Shown one piece after another: positions 12,001-20,123 of a stretch of DNA of 64,000 bases. The translations under genes and the position numbers were made by a program. Below the pieces are notes generated by a model. It searched no databases and was not told the origin of the DNA. It was given only the letters and a program-made list of their open reading frames with translations. The DNA comes from Amphiura filiformis (lineage: Eukaryota; Echinodermata; Ophiuroidea; Amphilepidida; Amphiuridae). The DNA lies in the NCBI RefSeq assembly GCF_039555335.1, contig NC_092637.1, positions 38,280,526 to 38,344,525 on the forward strand, written 5' to 3'. The stretch's first letter is position 1, and each line of letters starts with the position of its first letter.

Positions 12001-15000
12001 TACCATGATAAAATCATTAACATGCACATGTATTTAACTTTACAGCAGAATGTGAAATATTCCTGCAGTACATAGCGTATTTAAGTGAAAAAAAGAGAAT
12101 CATATAATACATGTATCATGATAAAACAGTGAAAACTATTTTTATTGTTGTATAATTGATAAACTTGATGCTATCATTGATTTACATGACTTGTACAGTC
12201 CTCTTGATCTTCCCTAGTAAATACATGTATGAGTAGAAGTGGCACAATATTGTGATTTTACCATTTCGTTGTTAACTAAACATATCTCGAGATTAAAACA
12301 AGCAAATTGAACAGAATAAACGGTATTTGAGAGCTAGGACTATGCCCTTGGCGTTGATGTTAGCATCATGTCACAACGGTGTTTTCTAATTGCCATAGAG
12401 GGCGCTTTTCAATTGCACAATTTTTTTTGAGACAGGCTGTATACAGTTTATTAGTGTGATAGCTGTTGGTTTTATTTTAGAATTGAACATTATAATAATG
12501 TTTTGTTTGAAAAATTAATAAATGATCACATCAAACAACCGTGTGTAAGTAAATAAAAAGGAATTTAAATTTCACAAATTATAATATAATTTAAATTCCA
12601 ATCAAATTGTGTGACGTGGAATTGTTTGAAACATTTAGGGGCAATTTGAACATGGGCAGACCATACGCGGAAGGACCCAGCTGTACAGGGTGTAGATCTC
12701 GGGCGGGTTGGTGCTATGAAAACAAATGCAGTAAGTAGATAAGTAAGGTGTTGTCAAAGAGAGGGGTGTTGTGGGGCACTTTGCTATGATGCTATGCGCT
12801 CAACTCTAACTTTGCTTGGACGAATTTTTGTACTCAGGTGTATCCGGGTGGAAATTGTGCATAATTGTGGTTATACGAGAATCGTTTTGAAGCCAAACCT
12901 TTCGACATGGCCCGCCACTACCTGCAAATGGCGTTAAAATCCTGGCTACACCACTAGGCCTGAATTCATCGATACGCAATACTTTCGCTGCTCTCGAATG
13001 TTGGCCATAAATCGGTCATTATCGATATTATTATATTATGAATTTAACAAATCTAACTATGGCTATTGTGTACACAGTATAATGAACGTATTTCAATTAA
13101 ATAAAATTACATTGTATTTTCACTTACTTTGTGTACATTTCAGGAGATTGTAAAAAAGACGGCATCACATGCGGTAAGAATGATAGAAATTTTAAATATA
13201 TTAACTACTTTTATAAAAGGAGAAATGTACACGCTTATGCTTTCACATTAGGGGATTAGGGCTAGCATAATACACCAATCCTCGAGAAGCGTTTACTGTA
13301 TTTGGCCCTCTGTTGACGGAACCACAAATGTGTAGTGTGTACAATTGAATATATGAACACAAAACCCACCCAAGTCCATACTTTAGCCAAATTGAGTTAA
13401 GCATGGGAAATTGTTGCTATACAGAGGCCTGTCATATGTATGAAAGAACAACTCAAATTCATCCTCTGTGTCTATTGAGCATGTAAAAAATAGCATGTAT
13501 GAAAGAACCACCCAATTCCATGATTTGAGTCTTGTAACACATTGATTGAAATCCAGTATGTACAAAAGTCCACTTGTAACACATTCATTGCTAGAGAGTG
13601 ACTTTTGGAAAAAAATGGGTTTAATAAAGAAAAGTGTGTGGTTTATATTACATGGCAGAATGCTTACCAACATTATACATACCTGTGCTTTATTTTGTAT
13701 TATCTTACTAGTGGTAATCTCATTCTAACATTGTCCAAAATTTAAAATGAACCCCACGAAGTCCCTGAAATGCTAATCGTCATACCTAATACAGGTTAAT
13801 CCACTCATTTGCACGTAAAACTTACCATATTGACCAGGTAAATCTAACTGAAGGAATTAAAATGATACAAAGGTTTTTCTCTCAAAATCACTTCCCATGG
13901 ACTTGGGTGGGTTTTGTATTCATGTATTCAATTATTGTGTATAGCACACTAACAAGTAATTGATGGATCCCCCGACTCTGGGACCACGCAGTTTTACGTC
14001 GGGTTGGTGTATATGAAAACGGGGTTATCGTGCACCCTCGGAAACAACTTCTAGATCAGAAAAATGCGTAGAAAATTAGTATTGGTGGAATTCCCCCGGG
14101 GGATTCTCACAAGGAGATGACCCGTAAGAGTTATAAGATGAGGAGTGGCCCCTCATTAAAGGACCTCACATTAATACTGGTATAAGACTGTGAATGATTG
14201 AGGGGGGATCACTCGGGGGATGTTTTTTTTTTTTGGCCGTGGGTGAGTAGATGTGTCTGTGTATGCCGTTGGCTTTTGTATGGAGGGCTAGGGGTGATAT
14301 AGAAAGTTGGTTGGTTGGGAAAGTGTGTGTGGTGTAGGGGTGAATATGGTGTGTCGGTTGTTTGATGACATGTAAAAGTGAGCAATCTTTTAGAAAAGTT
14401 GAACAATGGTAGCGCTATTTATCTAAAATCTTGTTTGCATGTTTACAAGAGGTAGACCCTTGTTTGATAATGAAACAAACATCTATGTTAAAAATTACTA
14501 CAAATATATGTGTATACAGCGTGTCTCAAAAAAAATGTGCAAGTGAAGAGCGCCTTCTATGGCAACTAGAGAATACTGTTGTGACATGATGTTTACATCA
14601 ACGTCAAGGGCCTAGTCGTAGCTCTCAAATGCCGTTTGTTCTGTTCAATTTGCTTCTTTTAAACTCGAGATATGTTTGTGCCACTTTTACTACGGAGGTG
14701 GACTGCACAATATTATAAAATCACTTCCCATGGACTTGGGTGGGTTTTGTATTTATGTATTCAATTATTGTGTATAGCACACTAACAAGTAATTGATGGA
14801 TCCCCCGACTCTGGGACACCGCAGTTTTACGTCGGGTTGGTGGTCTATAATGAAAACGGGGTTATCGTGCACCCTCGGAAACAACTTCTAGATCAGAAAA
14901 ATGCGTAGAAAATTATAAGCTATGTTAACAAATTAAAAAAAGATGAACATAGAGGTCAACAGGGTCAAATTTCATACAACAGGGGGTGGTCATGTTTTTG

Positions 15001-18000
15001 GCCACACAGTGGTCAAAAACCGAAAGTGCTCCGATTTCAATGAAAATGGTCTTAAATTGTTTGTAAAATGAACTCAAATAAGGAATAGTTCTCACCATCT
15101 AGGCTGGTTCGTAACATCATAAAAAAGGTCATGGTCAACAGGCCCTGTAGGAAGCAATGTGGCTAATCTTAATTGATTTCAGCAATAACAAAACCTTTTA
15201 GATAGTGCAAACTATTCCTTATTTAACGTCTTCGGCAATGGAAGACGCAGTCGTAATGAAAAAAAAACTTCCTTGACTATATAATGGCTGAACTATAATA
15301 TTTCAGCTTTTGTCAGATGGCGAAACCAGTCAAACACACATTGTATTGGTTCTAGAGTGTACCTAATCAAGTCCGTTCTTACTGCTTCTTCTCAGATTGT
15401 CCCAATAAGTGTCAGCATGGTGGACCTCTGAATGCCAATGAATGCACATGTTCTTGTCAGAACGGATGGTTTGGAATATCTTGCCAGCGTAAGTAGGCTT
15501 ATCTTGCTTATAGAGTACTTTTAAAATTACCTCATAGGAGACTGTAAAAATAATGTTAACCCTAAGATACCTGGTGAATTAGATAATGCGATTGCAAAAC
15601 TTCAAAACTGTATATATGAAATCAAAACAAATTACAACTCAACAATGTTAAAACTGAATTTTTCATTGCATCGTCTCCTCATAACACACGCTTTATCAAC
15701 AATGTTGCACTCAAAATGGGAGATTCAACCATCTTGCCATCAGAGTCAGTTCGTAATCTTGGTTCATTTTTGATACAAATATGTCTATGACAACGCACAT
15801 CACTAATTTATGCAAAACAACTACATTTCATCTACGTAATTTAACTAGAATACGGAAATATATTGATAAAGATACTTGTAATCATGCTGCTCGCTCACTT
15901 GTTTTGTCCCGTTTGGATTACTGTAATGGTCTCTTGTCTTCAAGTCCACATAAACATGTCCTTCGTCTTCAACGTCTTCAAATCTGGGCAGCTCGACTTG
16001 TTTTTAATGTACCTCGCAAGCACGAATCGCAACCATTGTTGTCTGCTCTTCATTGGCTACCTGTCCAACAGCGTATTATCTACAAACTGCTCCTCTACGT
16101 CTTCAAGAATCTAAACCACTTAGCACCAGATTATATGAATACTTGTCTTCATAATCATCCAACCCGTAATCTCAGATCCGTCAATGATTTCCTTCGTTTG
16201 GATTACCCCAAGGCTCACCTTAGAGCAGGAGACAGGACATTTACTTTATGTGCTTCACGGGAATGGAATAAACTTTCTATCACAATAAGAGAATCCTCTT
16301 CCATCGCGAGTTTTAAAAAGTCAATTAAGACCTATCTTTTTCCATGATGTGTTTTACTTTGTTAATCATTATATTTAAGACTTGTATTATGTAAATTTAA
16401 GGTTTGTACTCTATGTTATTTATTTAAGGTTTTGCTTGTGTACCTTAAGATGTTTTTATTTTTACTTTGTAAGCGCTACGAGCTTGTCATAAGGAACAGC
16501 GCACCAAACGTTTTCTGTTATGTTATGTTATGTTATGTTGAAACACGGTTGTTTGATGGCATTATAACGGAGTCATTTTTAAAGAAAAGTTGAACAACGA
16601 TGGCGCTATTTATCTTAAATCTTGTTTGCATCTTTGCAAGGGGTATACACATGTATAAAGGTATTAGAACATCAGCAAAAAGAATACCAAATGACAAAGG
16701 AATTTTCAAACAACTTTTATCATGAAATGTAATGTATAACTCATATTATATGGCTAATTTAAGCTATTAATTATATGTAATAGCGGCTTCAACTTGCACA
16801 CAAAAACAGTTTATAGAATAAAAATTACCACAAAAAAAGCAGGAAAATATTAATGATTTGATATAGAAACGAAAATTTATGTTAAAAATTGCTACAAAAT
16901 ATAATTACGTGTACATACATTTTATTAGTATGATAGCTATTGGTATTACTCAGGTCTACAATTGAACATTATATAATGTTAGAAATATTAATAAATGATT
17001 TTCGCGTTAACTTCCACTTCCAGAGGCTTTAATACAATTTGTTTCAAATGTTTGTTTTAAAGAATAATAAGAATCCGTGTTTTGTTTTGTTTTTGCAGGG
17101 GAATGCACAGATAAAATCGGCTATTACTATTGTGACCCATTTTACAATATTTACTGCGATAGCTCCCCCGATTTAGTTGCTAAACATTGTCCAGCTATGT
17201 GTGGTGATTGCGGTAAGAAAATGTATTACTCCCATCTGTTTTTAAAATAGCTTGAAATGTAGGTTTATACATTGGCAGGTGTGTCATCCGTATATCCGTA
17301 TATTATCCATGAAAGCCAAAATCAAACGTTTAGAAGTTGTAAGCATTCGCGAATGTTAACACGATCTTAAAGCTTTTTTTTCCTAAATACCGTGAGTTGC
17401 ACAGCAGAGCCAATTGATATCCTTTTCGACTTAGCTCTCGTATAGAGCCTCTACCACTACCCATAATACATAAGGTGTACACATCATATTATATATCCAC
17501 AATCGCAATAATGCATTAATGATCACAATCACTATGATGAACGTATCACTGACTAGACCCCGGAGTATAATGTTGGTATATCAATGGGTGTGCTTTCATT
17601 TGAGACTAATGCGCCTAATTGGGAGCATTTGGGCAAAAATGCCCCTAAAAGCGCCCAATTAGGGCAAATGTGGGTGCTTTTCGGGTGTTTTTGGTAGAAA
17701 ATCGGTATACTGATGGGTGGTAAAATTAGCAAAAAGTAGGTATAGAGAAAGTCAGCATCCAAAAGTCTGCGTGGCACATCCCCGTAATTTTTTTCGAAGA
17801 CCCCCCCCCAACTAGACTTTAAACGCTAAATTGCACAACGTTTCTTAACATGTTCAATACCTTAATACCAGGTTCAAATTCCATAGCTTCATGTGTTTAA
17901 TTTCTTAACGCAGGAAATCGAATTCCTAAACGTGCTTATCATTTAAACATATCTAAAACACCTTGTGTATAGGCTAATTTTCTTATTATTTTATGTTAAT

Positions 18001-18130
18001 GTTAGTAACCGGTTATCGAATATAATATAAAATATATTTGCTAAAAATAGTGTATAGACTAGCCGATATTAGATTTAATACAGTCTTCAGGTTTGATTGA
18101 GGTATGTTTTTCATTTCCTATACAGAATGA
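1..18130 (+). CDS. Gene A: secreted CAP-EGF-ShKT protein (5' end outside window)
   Basis: Multi-exon gene with visible coding exons 1-7 (tail of exon 2), 2078-2226, 4258-4470, 9782-9885, 12639-12730, 13144-13173, 15396-15488, 17099-17212 and probably 18126-18130. All joins keep phase and use GT-AG sites. The exons encode, in order, a pro-segment ending KR, a CAP domain, a cysteine-rich hinge, an EGF-like domain and one ShKT domain. CAP proteins are secreted; their activities vary (sterol binding, ion-channel block, defence), and the sequence does not say which applies here. The signal-peptide exon and promoter lie left of the window. The GHYTQ motif of the CAP domain is replaced by unrelated residues, so the usual CAP cavity may be altered. 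It is nearly identical to gene C in exons and many introns, so it is a recent duplicate. Exon structure is supported by three-way comparison with genes B and C. Confidence 0.85.
97..121. repeat. (CT)n microsatellite
   Basis: Uninterrupted tctctctctc run at the start of a G-rich low-complexity tract. No coding signal. Confidence 0.9.
495..713. mobile_element. MITE family 1, copy 1 (TACCGTAAAAC termini)
   Basis: The left end TACCGTAAAACCTCGTCTAC and the right end ctacaagcata/cgggattttacg are inverted repeats of about 28 bp, enclosing the motif caagcatata on both sides. Gene C lacks it at the collinear position (near 48406-48430), so it inserted after the A/C duplication. A second copy is at 22722-25353 and a diverged relative at 33696-33948. 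There is no coding capacity, so it is non-autonomous. Confidence 0.75.
1260..1625. repeat. Interspersed repeat (gggacctgaga-acacatcaga family)
   Basis: This tract is nearly identical at 50690-51060 in gene C through the gene duplication. Parts recur as an inverted pair at 46712-47180, where tgggacctgaggacacatcag faces ctgacacatcaaattgcatt on the other arm. That shows it is a dispersed element and not only shared intron. Its ends were not resolved. Confidence 0.5.
1861..1988. mobile_element. 128-bp MITE with ACCGGTAATAAG repeats
   Basis: Ends TTCACACGGTCGGA and TCCGACCGTGTGAA are perfect inverted repeats. The interior is several copies of ttACCGGTaATAAGtcact in both orientations, so the element can fold on itself. 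The gene C copy is 51341-51474 and retains a few more flanking bases (GTG...CAC), so it inserted before the A/C duplication. Confidence 0.8.
2078..2226 (+). CDS. Gene A exon 3: pro-segment and start of CAP domain
   Basis: 149 nt, entered at phase 1 (first codon completes D) and ending in phase 0 before gtaaat. It encodes the pro-segment ending VVKR, followed by QTTGKIV and the CAP start KAEKDAILNRHNELRGQ. RHNELR fits the conserved first helix of CAP proteins. The KR/Q boundary looks like a dibasic processing site that would leave an N-terminal Gln. Confidence 0.9.
2227..4257 (+). other. Gene A intron 3
   Basis: Shares its first 370 bp and last 220 bp with gene C intron 3. The extra 1.4 kb in gene A includes an AT-rich element at about 2785-3425, related to 45123-45410. 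No exon was seen in it. Confidence 0.6.
2785..3425. repeat. AT-rich interspersed element, related to the foldback MITE at 28021
   Basis: Contains cctggaatattatgg, the tract tgttggtctaaagtatat and, further in, aaactagataaaaatatctag in both orientations (about 3029-3050 and 3405-3425). The same series of blocks occurs at 45123-45410. The first blocks match one arm of the palindromic element 28021-28260. Probably a larger relative of that MITE, with unresolved ends. Confidence 0.5.
4258..4470 (+). CDS. Gene A exon 4: CAP domain core (altered GHYTQ)
   Basis: 213 nt, phase 0 to phase 0, acceptor ctag and donor gtaagt. It starts YWDDNEANAAEQWAAAC, the CAP helix with a conserved Cys, then GHD and GQ/NQN positions, then WYNE. 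Its last residues read CFQYFH where gene C has CGHYTQ and gene B has CGHYTE. The second His of the CAP cavity tetrad is therefore missing in this copy. The change is local, with both flanks and the splice donor intact. Confidence 0.9.
4603..7034. mobile_element. Motif-rich TIR transposon, copy 1 (2432 bp, non-autonomous)
   Basis: Ends TGGTCGAATCCAACGAAAAG and, reverse-complemented on the right, TGGTCGAATCCAACCAAAAG form terminal inverted repeats of about 30 bp. It is flanked by TATA on both sides in a TA-rich target, and gene C has the empty site (near 53100-53115). The interior carries the 14-mer TTACCTACGAATAC, or one- to two-base variants, at 4975, 5165, 5353, 5729, 6099, 6120 and 6471. 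The reverse complement occurs at 5322 and 6832, and a weaker copy lies near 5695. There is no transposase-length reading frame. Copy 2 lies inverted at 22751-25153. The superfamily is unassigned; a TA or TATA target is the only clue. Confidence 0.85.
7455..7690. repeat. Interspersed repeat (gaagcgtttactgtatttggccctct family)
   Basis: The block starting gagaagcgtttactg and ending in cgggacaccgcagttttac/accgcagtaatgg recurs at 13268-13345 plus 13950-14030 (split by a MITE) and at about 58200-58380. There is a short direct repeat of ggacaccgcagt inside. Class unknown. Confidence 0.55.
8594..8655. repeat. GC-rich hairpin, degenerate copy
   Basis: Contains gcatgttagtgtctcggaaggctcgac/cactacggggtctcgcttccgagcgact. 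The gene C counterpart at 55678-55742 is a near-perfect 28-bp stem with a CCCCTACGGGG core. In gene A the right arm is cut by the foldback that follows. Confidence 0.6.
8640..10660. mobile_element. Foldback region spanning gene A exon 5
   Basis: Sequence at about 8660-9080 (cagttactgtccgttttcctatacacaatac through ttaacgtcgctgtgtg, aaaataaccggc and caacatgtcctaaattt) reappears reverse-complemented at about 10387-10655. The left arm also has a 200-bp internal tandem duplication (about 8766-8930 versus 8932-9070). Exon 5 lies between the arms. This is either two insertions of one element in opposite orientation or a large foldback. Gene C lacks both arms. Confidence 0.6.
9782..9885 (+). CDS. Gene A exon 5: CAP domain, VVW strand and CNY signature
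   Basis: 104 nt, phase 0 to phase 2, acceptor aaag and donor gtaggt. It encodes VVWAKSTHVGCGVALC and then WWVLICNYSP. Across the junction with exon 6 it gives VLICNYSPEGNL, which fits the CAP family signature 2 pattern (PS01010 style). The conserved cysteines are present. Confidence 0.9.
11571..12446. mobile_element. Long-arm foldback transposon with 8-9 bp target duplication (MULE-like)
   Basis: Arms of about 200 bp (11571-11780 and 12236-12446) are inverted repeats that begin tgtctcaaaaaaaattgtgc. The flanks read TGTATACAG on both sides. Gene C at about 57478-57495 has the unoccupied site. Long arms with a 9-bp duplication are typical of Mutator-like elements. The interior holds a strong hairpin (about 11828-11877) with a CCCCTTCGGGG core and no transposase. 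Confidence 0.75.
11828..11877. repeat. GC-rich tetraloop hairpin inside the foldback transposon
   Basis: ttgatgcgtct-atgcac-ccccTTCGgggg-gtgcat-agacgcatcaa forms a stem of about 22 bp closed by a TTCG loop with two small bulges. It sits in the centre of the element, and its function is unknown. Confidence 0.7.
12639..12730 (+). CDS. Gene A exon 6: CAP C-terminus and cysteine-rich hinge
   Basis: 92 nt, entered at phase 2 and ending in phase 1 before gtaagt. It encodes GNLNMGRPYAEGPSCTGC then GWCYENKC. The GPSCxGC...CxxNKC pattern is the hinge that follows CAP domains in CRISP-like proteins. Confidence 0.9.
12731..13143 (+). other. Gene A intron 6
   Basis: 413 bp, with both ends matching gene C intron 6. 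I see no element or exon in it. Confidence 0.6.
13144..13173 (+). CDS. Gene A exon 7: 30-nt micro-exon of the hinge
   Basis: 30 nt, phase 1 to phase 1, acceptor tttcag and donor gtaaga. It encodes DCKKDGITC, contributing two cysteines between hinge and EGF. It contains a run of six A. The gene C counterpart has five and is therefore out of frame. Confidence 0.85.
13347..13929. mobile_element. MITE with ATGAAYACAAAACCCACCCA termini
   Basis: The left end (atgaacacaaaacccaccca, 13353) and right end (tgggtgggttttgtattcat, to 13923) are inverted repeats of about 30 bp. Gene C has the uninterrupted site (acaattattctgtatag, near 58270). CAATT flanks both sides and may be a 5-bp target duplication. 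A second copy of the right end at 14730-14757 arises from the later segment duplication. Confidence 0.7.
13884..14078. repeat. Direct repeat, left copy, flanking a transplanted segment
   Basis: About 195 bp, running from aaaatcacttcccatggac to gcgtagaaaatta. Repeated with a few indels at 14717-14915. The pair brackets 14079-14715. Confidence 0.85.
14079..14715. repeat. Copy of 11134-11803 transplanted into intron 7
   Basis: Runs from gtattggtggaattccc to ctgcacaatatta and is almost identical to 11134-11803, apart from a 32-bp internal deletion around the gatatgtttgtgccac junction. It includes only the left arm of the foldback transposon, so it is not a simple transposition. Confidence 0.85.
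14717..14915. repeat. Direct repeat, right copy
   Basis: Right member of the pair described at 13884-14078. After it the intron resumes collinearity with gene C (taagctatgttaacaaatt). Confidence 0.85.
15396..15488 (+). CDS. Gene A exon 8: EGF-like domain
   Basis: 93 nt, phase 1 to phase 1. It encodes DCPNKCQHGG then ECTCSCQNGWFGISCQ. The spacing CxxxCxHGG...CxCxCxxGWxGxxC is a standard compact EGF-like domain with six cysteines, kept whole in one exon. Confidence 0.92.
15489..17098 (+). other. Gene A intron 8
   Basis: Holds a 5'-truncated CR1/L2-like insertion (about 15560-16540). The rest matches gene C on either side: the start of its intron 8 on the left, and the intron before its last ShKT exon on the right. 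Confidence 0.7.
15560..16540 (+). mobile_element. 5'-truncated CR1/L2-like non-LTR retrotransposon with (TGTTA)n tail
   Basis: Reading frames, broken by about two frameshifts near 15665 and 15765, give the reverse-transcriptase C-terminal region. Recognisable blocks are MLKLN, VRNLG, ARSLVLSRLDYCNGLL, LQRLQIWAARLVF, LHWLPVQQRIIYKLL and a final REWNKLSI. The longest open stretch is 15781-16347. The tail is TGTTATGTTATGTTATGTT. Gene C at about 59303-59325 has the empty site aataatgttgaaacacgg, so the insertion is confined to gene A. Confidence 0.9.
17099..17212 (+). CDS. Gene A exon 9: ShKT domain
   Basis: 114 nt, phase 1 to phase 1, acceptor ttgcag and donor gtaaga. It encodes ECTDKIGYYYCDP, then YCDS, KHCPAMCGDC: six cysteines in ShKT spacing. 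ShKT domains occur in cnidarian channel blockers and widely in nematode and invertebrate secreted enzymes, so the domain alone does not prove toxicity. The flanking introns match the second ShKT exon of gene C (63041-63154). If the donor is not used, the frame runs to a stop at about 17248 after 12 residues. Confidence 0.9.
17213..18125 (+). other. Gene A intron 9
   Basis: Matches the last 850 bp of the window after gene C exon 11, including the gactagaccccggag stretch and the final aacgcagg region. No repeat family was resolved in it. Confidence 0.5.
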
Positions 18131-18186
18131 CATTATGATCTATACCAAGGCCACGAAGACTACCAGATACCAAGTTTATGATTAAA
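18126..18186 (+). CDS. Gene A probable terminal exon (coding 18126-18130, then 3' UTR)
   Basis: The pyrimidine-rich acceptor tttcatttcctatacag is followed in phase 1 by AA TGA, giving one residue (E) and a stop right after the ShKT domain. An ATTAAA polyadenylation signal is at 18181-18186, just before a transposon end. The corresponding exon of gene C would lie about 150 bp past the window. The alternative is read-through into intron 9. Confidence 0.45.
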
Positions 18187-19845
18187 TATGTGACCCGGCA
18201 GCACAAACGAGCCGTAAATTCCCTAAATTGTATTCTGAGTTATGGTGTAAAATGTGTACGAAGGTCGTATTCATCGGTCACTTAAGCTGGCGCGACATCT
18301 GTCTTATTTTGAAAGTCACAACACCAATCAATAATCCTATTATTGAAGTGGATAATAAGCTTCTACCTTAGATGGCTATAGAACTTTTAATAGCTCTGGT
18401 CTATGTTTGCTTTTGCTAAATCCTTTTCAAGTGGTGGGTTATTTGTATAGGTATGCATAACCAACAATTAACAATGAGAGAACCTTCTTAAACCTCGTTG
18501 ACTTGGGGATGATTTGAAATGACCGCCAATTATGACTGTTTGATATTTATTGCCAGCAATGTGGAAAAAGAGACACACATAGAAACGAAAAAAGCTATGA
18601 TTTTGTTGAAGGAGCAAAGTTTAACTAATGTGATGTGCCCTGAGTAATTTGATTTAATTTAATTATTTAACTTTGTTTACAAGCTGAAAGTATTTCATGA
18701 GATGGGAAACCCCTTGTATTTTGGAATTCCCCAAATTATTGTAAACAAAGTCAAAGCTATGTTTGGAACTTGGAAAGCCCTAGTTCATTATTGCACCATC
18801 AGGAAAACCCCCCAGGAAGTGATGTAATGTGAATGTGTATAATTAATCTTAGGAAATCCCAAGATTGCAGCAATGTTGTGAAAATGTGATTGAAGTAATG
18901 GTTTATTAATAGATGATGGGTTTTTTGCATGAGTACTGATATAAAAAGCTGAAGGCTTTGGTTGGGACTTTACAGAATATCATGGGAGATTATAAACTCC
19001 ACATGTGTGTGATGGTCTTCGTGCTTCAAAAAAGAGAAGTACATTTTAACCAGTTTATATAGCCAATAATTGAGCTAATTTTAATACAGCAACGAAGAAG
19101 ACAGCGAGCACACAAAAGTGCTCTTCCTCATCAAAGGATTAAAAGTTCTTCTGTCAAATTGCTGGAGTTTGCTGGGTTTGTGAAGGCCACGCATCTGTCA
19201 AAGAACAGCGGAGCTGTGTTAACGAAACCTGTTCCCTGGAAAAAGAGTGATTGGTGAAAGAAACACCATTTTTGGAGAAAGCAGCGCAAAGAGATATATT
19301 GCGGAGAGAGCAGCGCAAGAAGATAAGCAATAGAAGAAAGCAGCATCATTTTCGTGTGAGGATTTTATACGCAAGGATTTATAAATGCAAGTGTATTATG
19401 GACTTCGCTGATTTTCGCAGGACAAGTGAATAAGGATATATATTACATCAGTCGTCCAGAACATTGCAAGAACTCTAGGATCACCAACAAGAAGACAGCT
19501 GGTTAAGTACTGATATAGTAAAACTGTCATTGTGTGATTTTATTGTATATGCGATATTGTTATTATATGTACCAATCATACTCTGTTTTCAATTAAAGAC
19601 TTAGATTTTGTTAGCTTACACAAACAGTGTATTTGTGTTGTGCATTCGTGTGAGTTCGGGAAAAAGGTGATTTTGGCCTTGAGTCAAGTACGACTCGTAA
19701 CACTAACCATAACTCCGCTTCTGGATATCGTTTGAAGTCAAATGATATACCATTTTTAAGTTTATGATGTTTATTTTTAAACACGAAATAAAACAAAATT
19801 GACCGGGGAGGAATTTACGGCTCATTCGCCGTGGACGGTCACATA
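18187..19845. mobile_element. TIR element TATGTGACC...GAGCCGTAAATTCC, split by an LTR
   Basis: The left end tatgtgacccggcagc...gagccgtaaattcc and the right end ggaatttacggctcattcgccgtggacggtcacata are imperfect inverted repeats of about 37 bp. Without the 1.07-kb LTR inside (18629-19702) the element is about 585 bp, a typical MITE size. It has no coding capacity. Confidence 0.75.
18629..19702 (+). mobile_element. Probable solo LTR nested in the MITE
   Basis: Begins TGTGATGTGCCC and ends GACTCGTAACA (TG...CA), flanked by CTAA on both sides. It has a TATAAAA box at 18940 and an ATTAAA signal at 19592, followed by a T/G-rich region, which is the expected order of U3, R and U5. No internal retrotransposon sequence and no second LTR are seen, so this would be a recombination product. 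A retrovirus-like family cannot be named from the LTR alone. Confidence 0.55.
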
Positions 19846-19862
19846 TAGTCTAATATTAAGGT

Positions 19863-20123
19863 TATATGTGATGCGATCAAGCAAAATCAGTCGGAACTCG
19901 GAAATATAAAATTTTCATTTTCTTATAGGATAGTAAAAAGCATTTACAAATCTGGATTTTGCAGAGAACACCATTGAAATTGAACAACCAGTTCCAAAGA
20001 TATGAGCAATTAAAGTGTCTCCAAAACAAAAGGAAACAAGAGGAAATATTTCCTTTGTATGGCTATATCTCAAAATCAATATTGCCGAGTTCCGACTGAT
20101 TTTGCTTGATCGCATCACATATA
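19863..20123. mobile_element. 261-bp MITE, TATATGTGATGCGATCAAGC termini
   Basis: Ends tatatgtgatgcgatcaagc and gcttgatcgcatcacatata, continued by aaaatcagtcggaactcgg, form near-perfect 38-bp inverted repeats. Short open frames crossing it are chance. Confidence 0.85.

Larger units (their letters stand above)
9886..12638 (+). other. Gene A intron 5
   Basis: Includes the right foldback arm (about 10387-10655), sequence collinear with gene C (10646-11230 versus 56224-56840), a T/G-rich stretch copied later to 14079-14715, and the 0.87-kb foldback transposon 11571-12446. A 132-codon open frame at 9942-10340 overlaps none of the family and is judged non-coding. Confidence 0.6.
13174..15395 (+). 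other. Gene A intron 7
   Basis: Contains a MITE (13347-13929), a direct repeat of about 197 bp (13884-14078 and 14717-14915), and between those a transplanted 637-bp copy of intron 5 sequence (14079-14715). The last 480 bp match gene C intron 7 without its hairpin insertion. Confidence 0.7.

Noticed and set aside
15781-16347. 188-codon open frame considered as a host gene
   Set aside because: The residues are the C-terminal part of a CR1/L2-like reverse-transcriptase protein, truncated at the 5' end and absent from the collinear site in gene C.
17213-17250. Read-through after the ShKT exon as the normal C-terminus of gene A
   Set aside because: A strong gtaaga donor is present at the same place in every ShKT exon, and a phase-compatible terminal exon follows in gene A. 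Read-through is kept only as an alternative.
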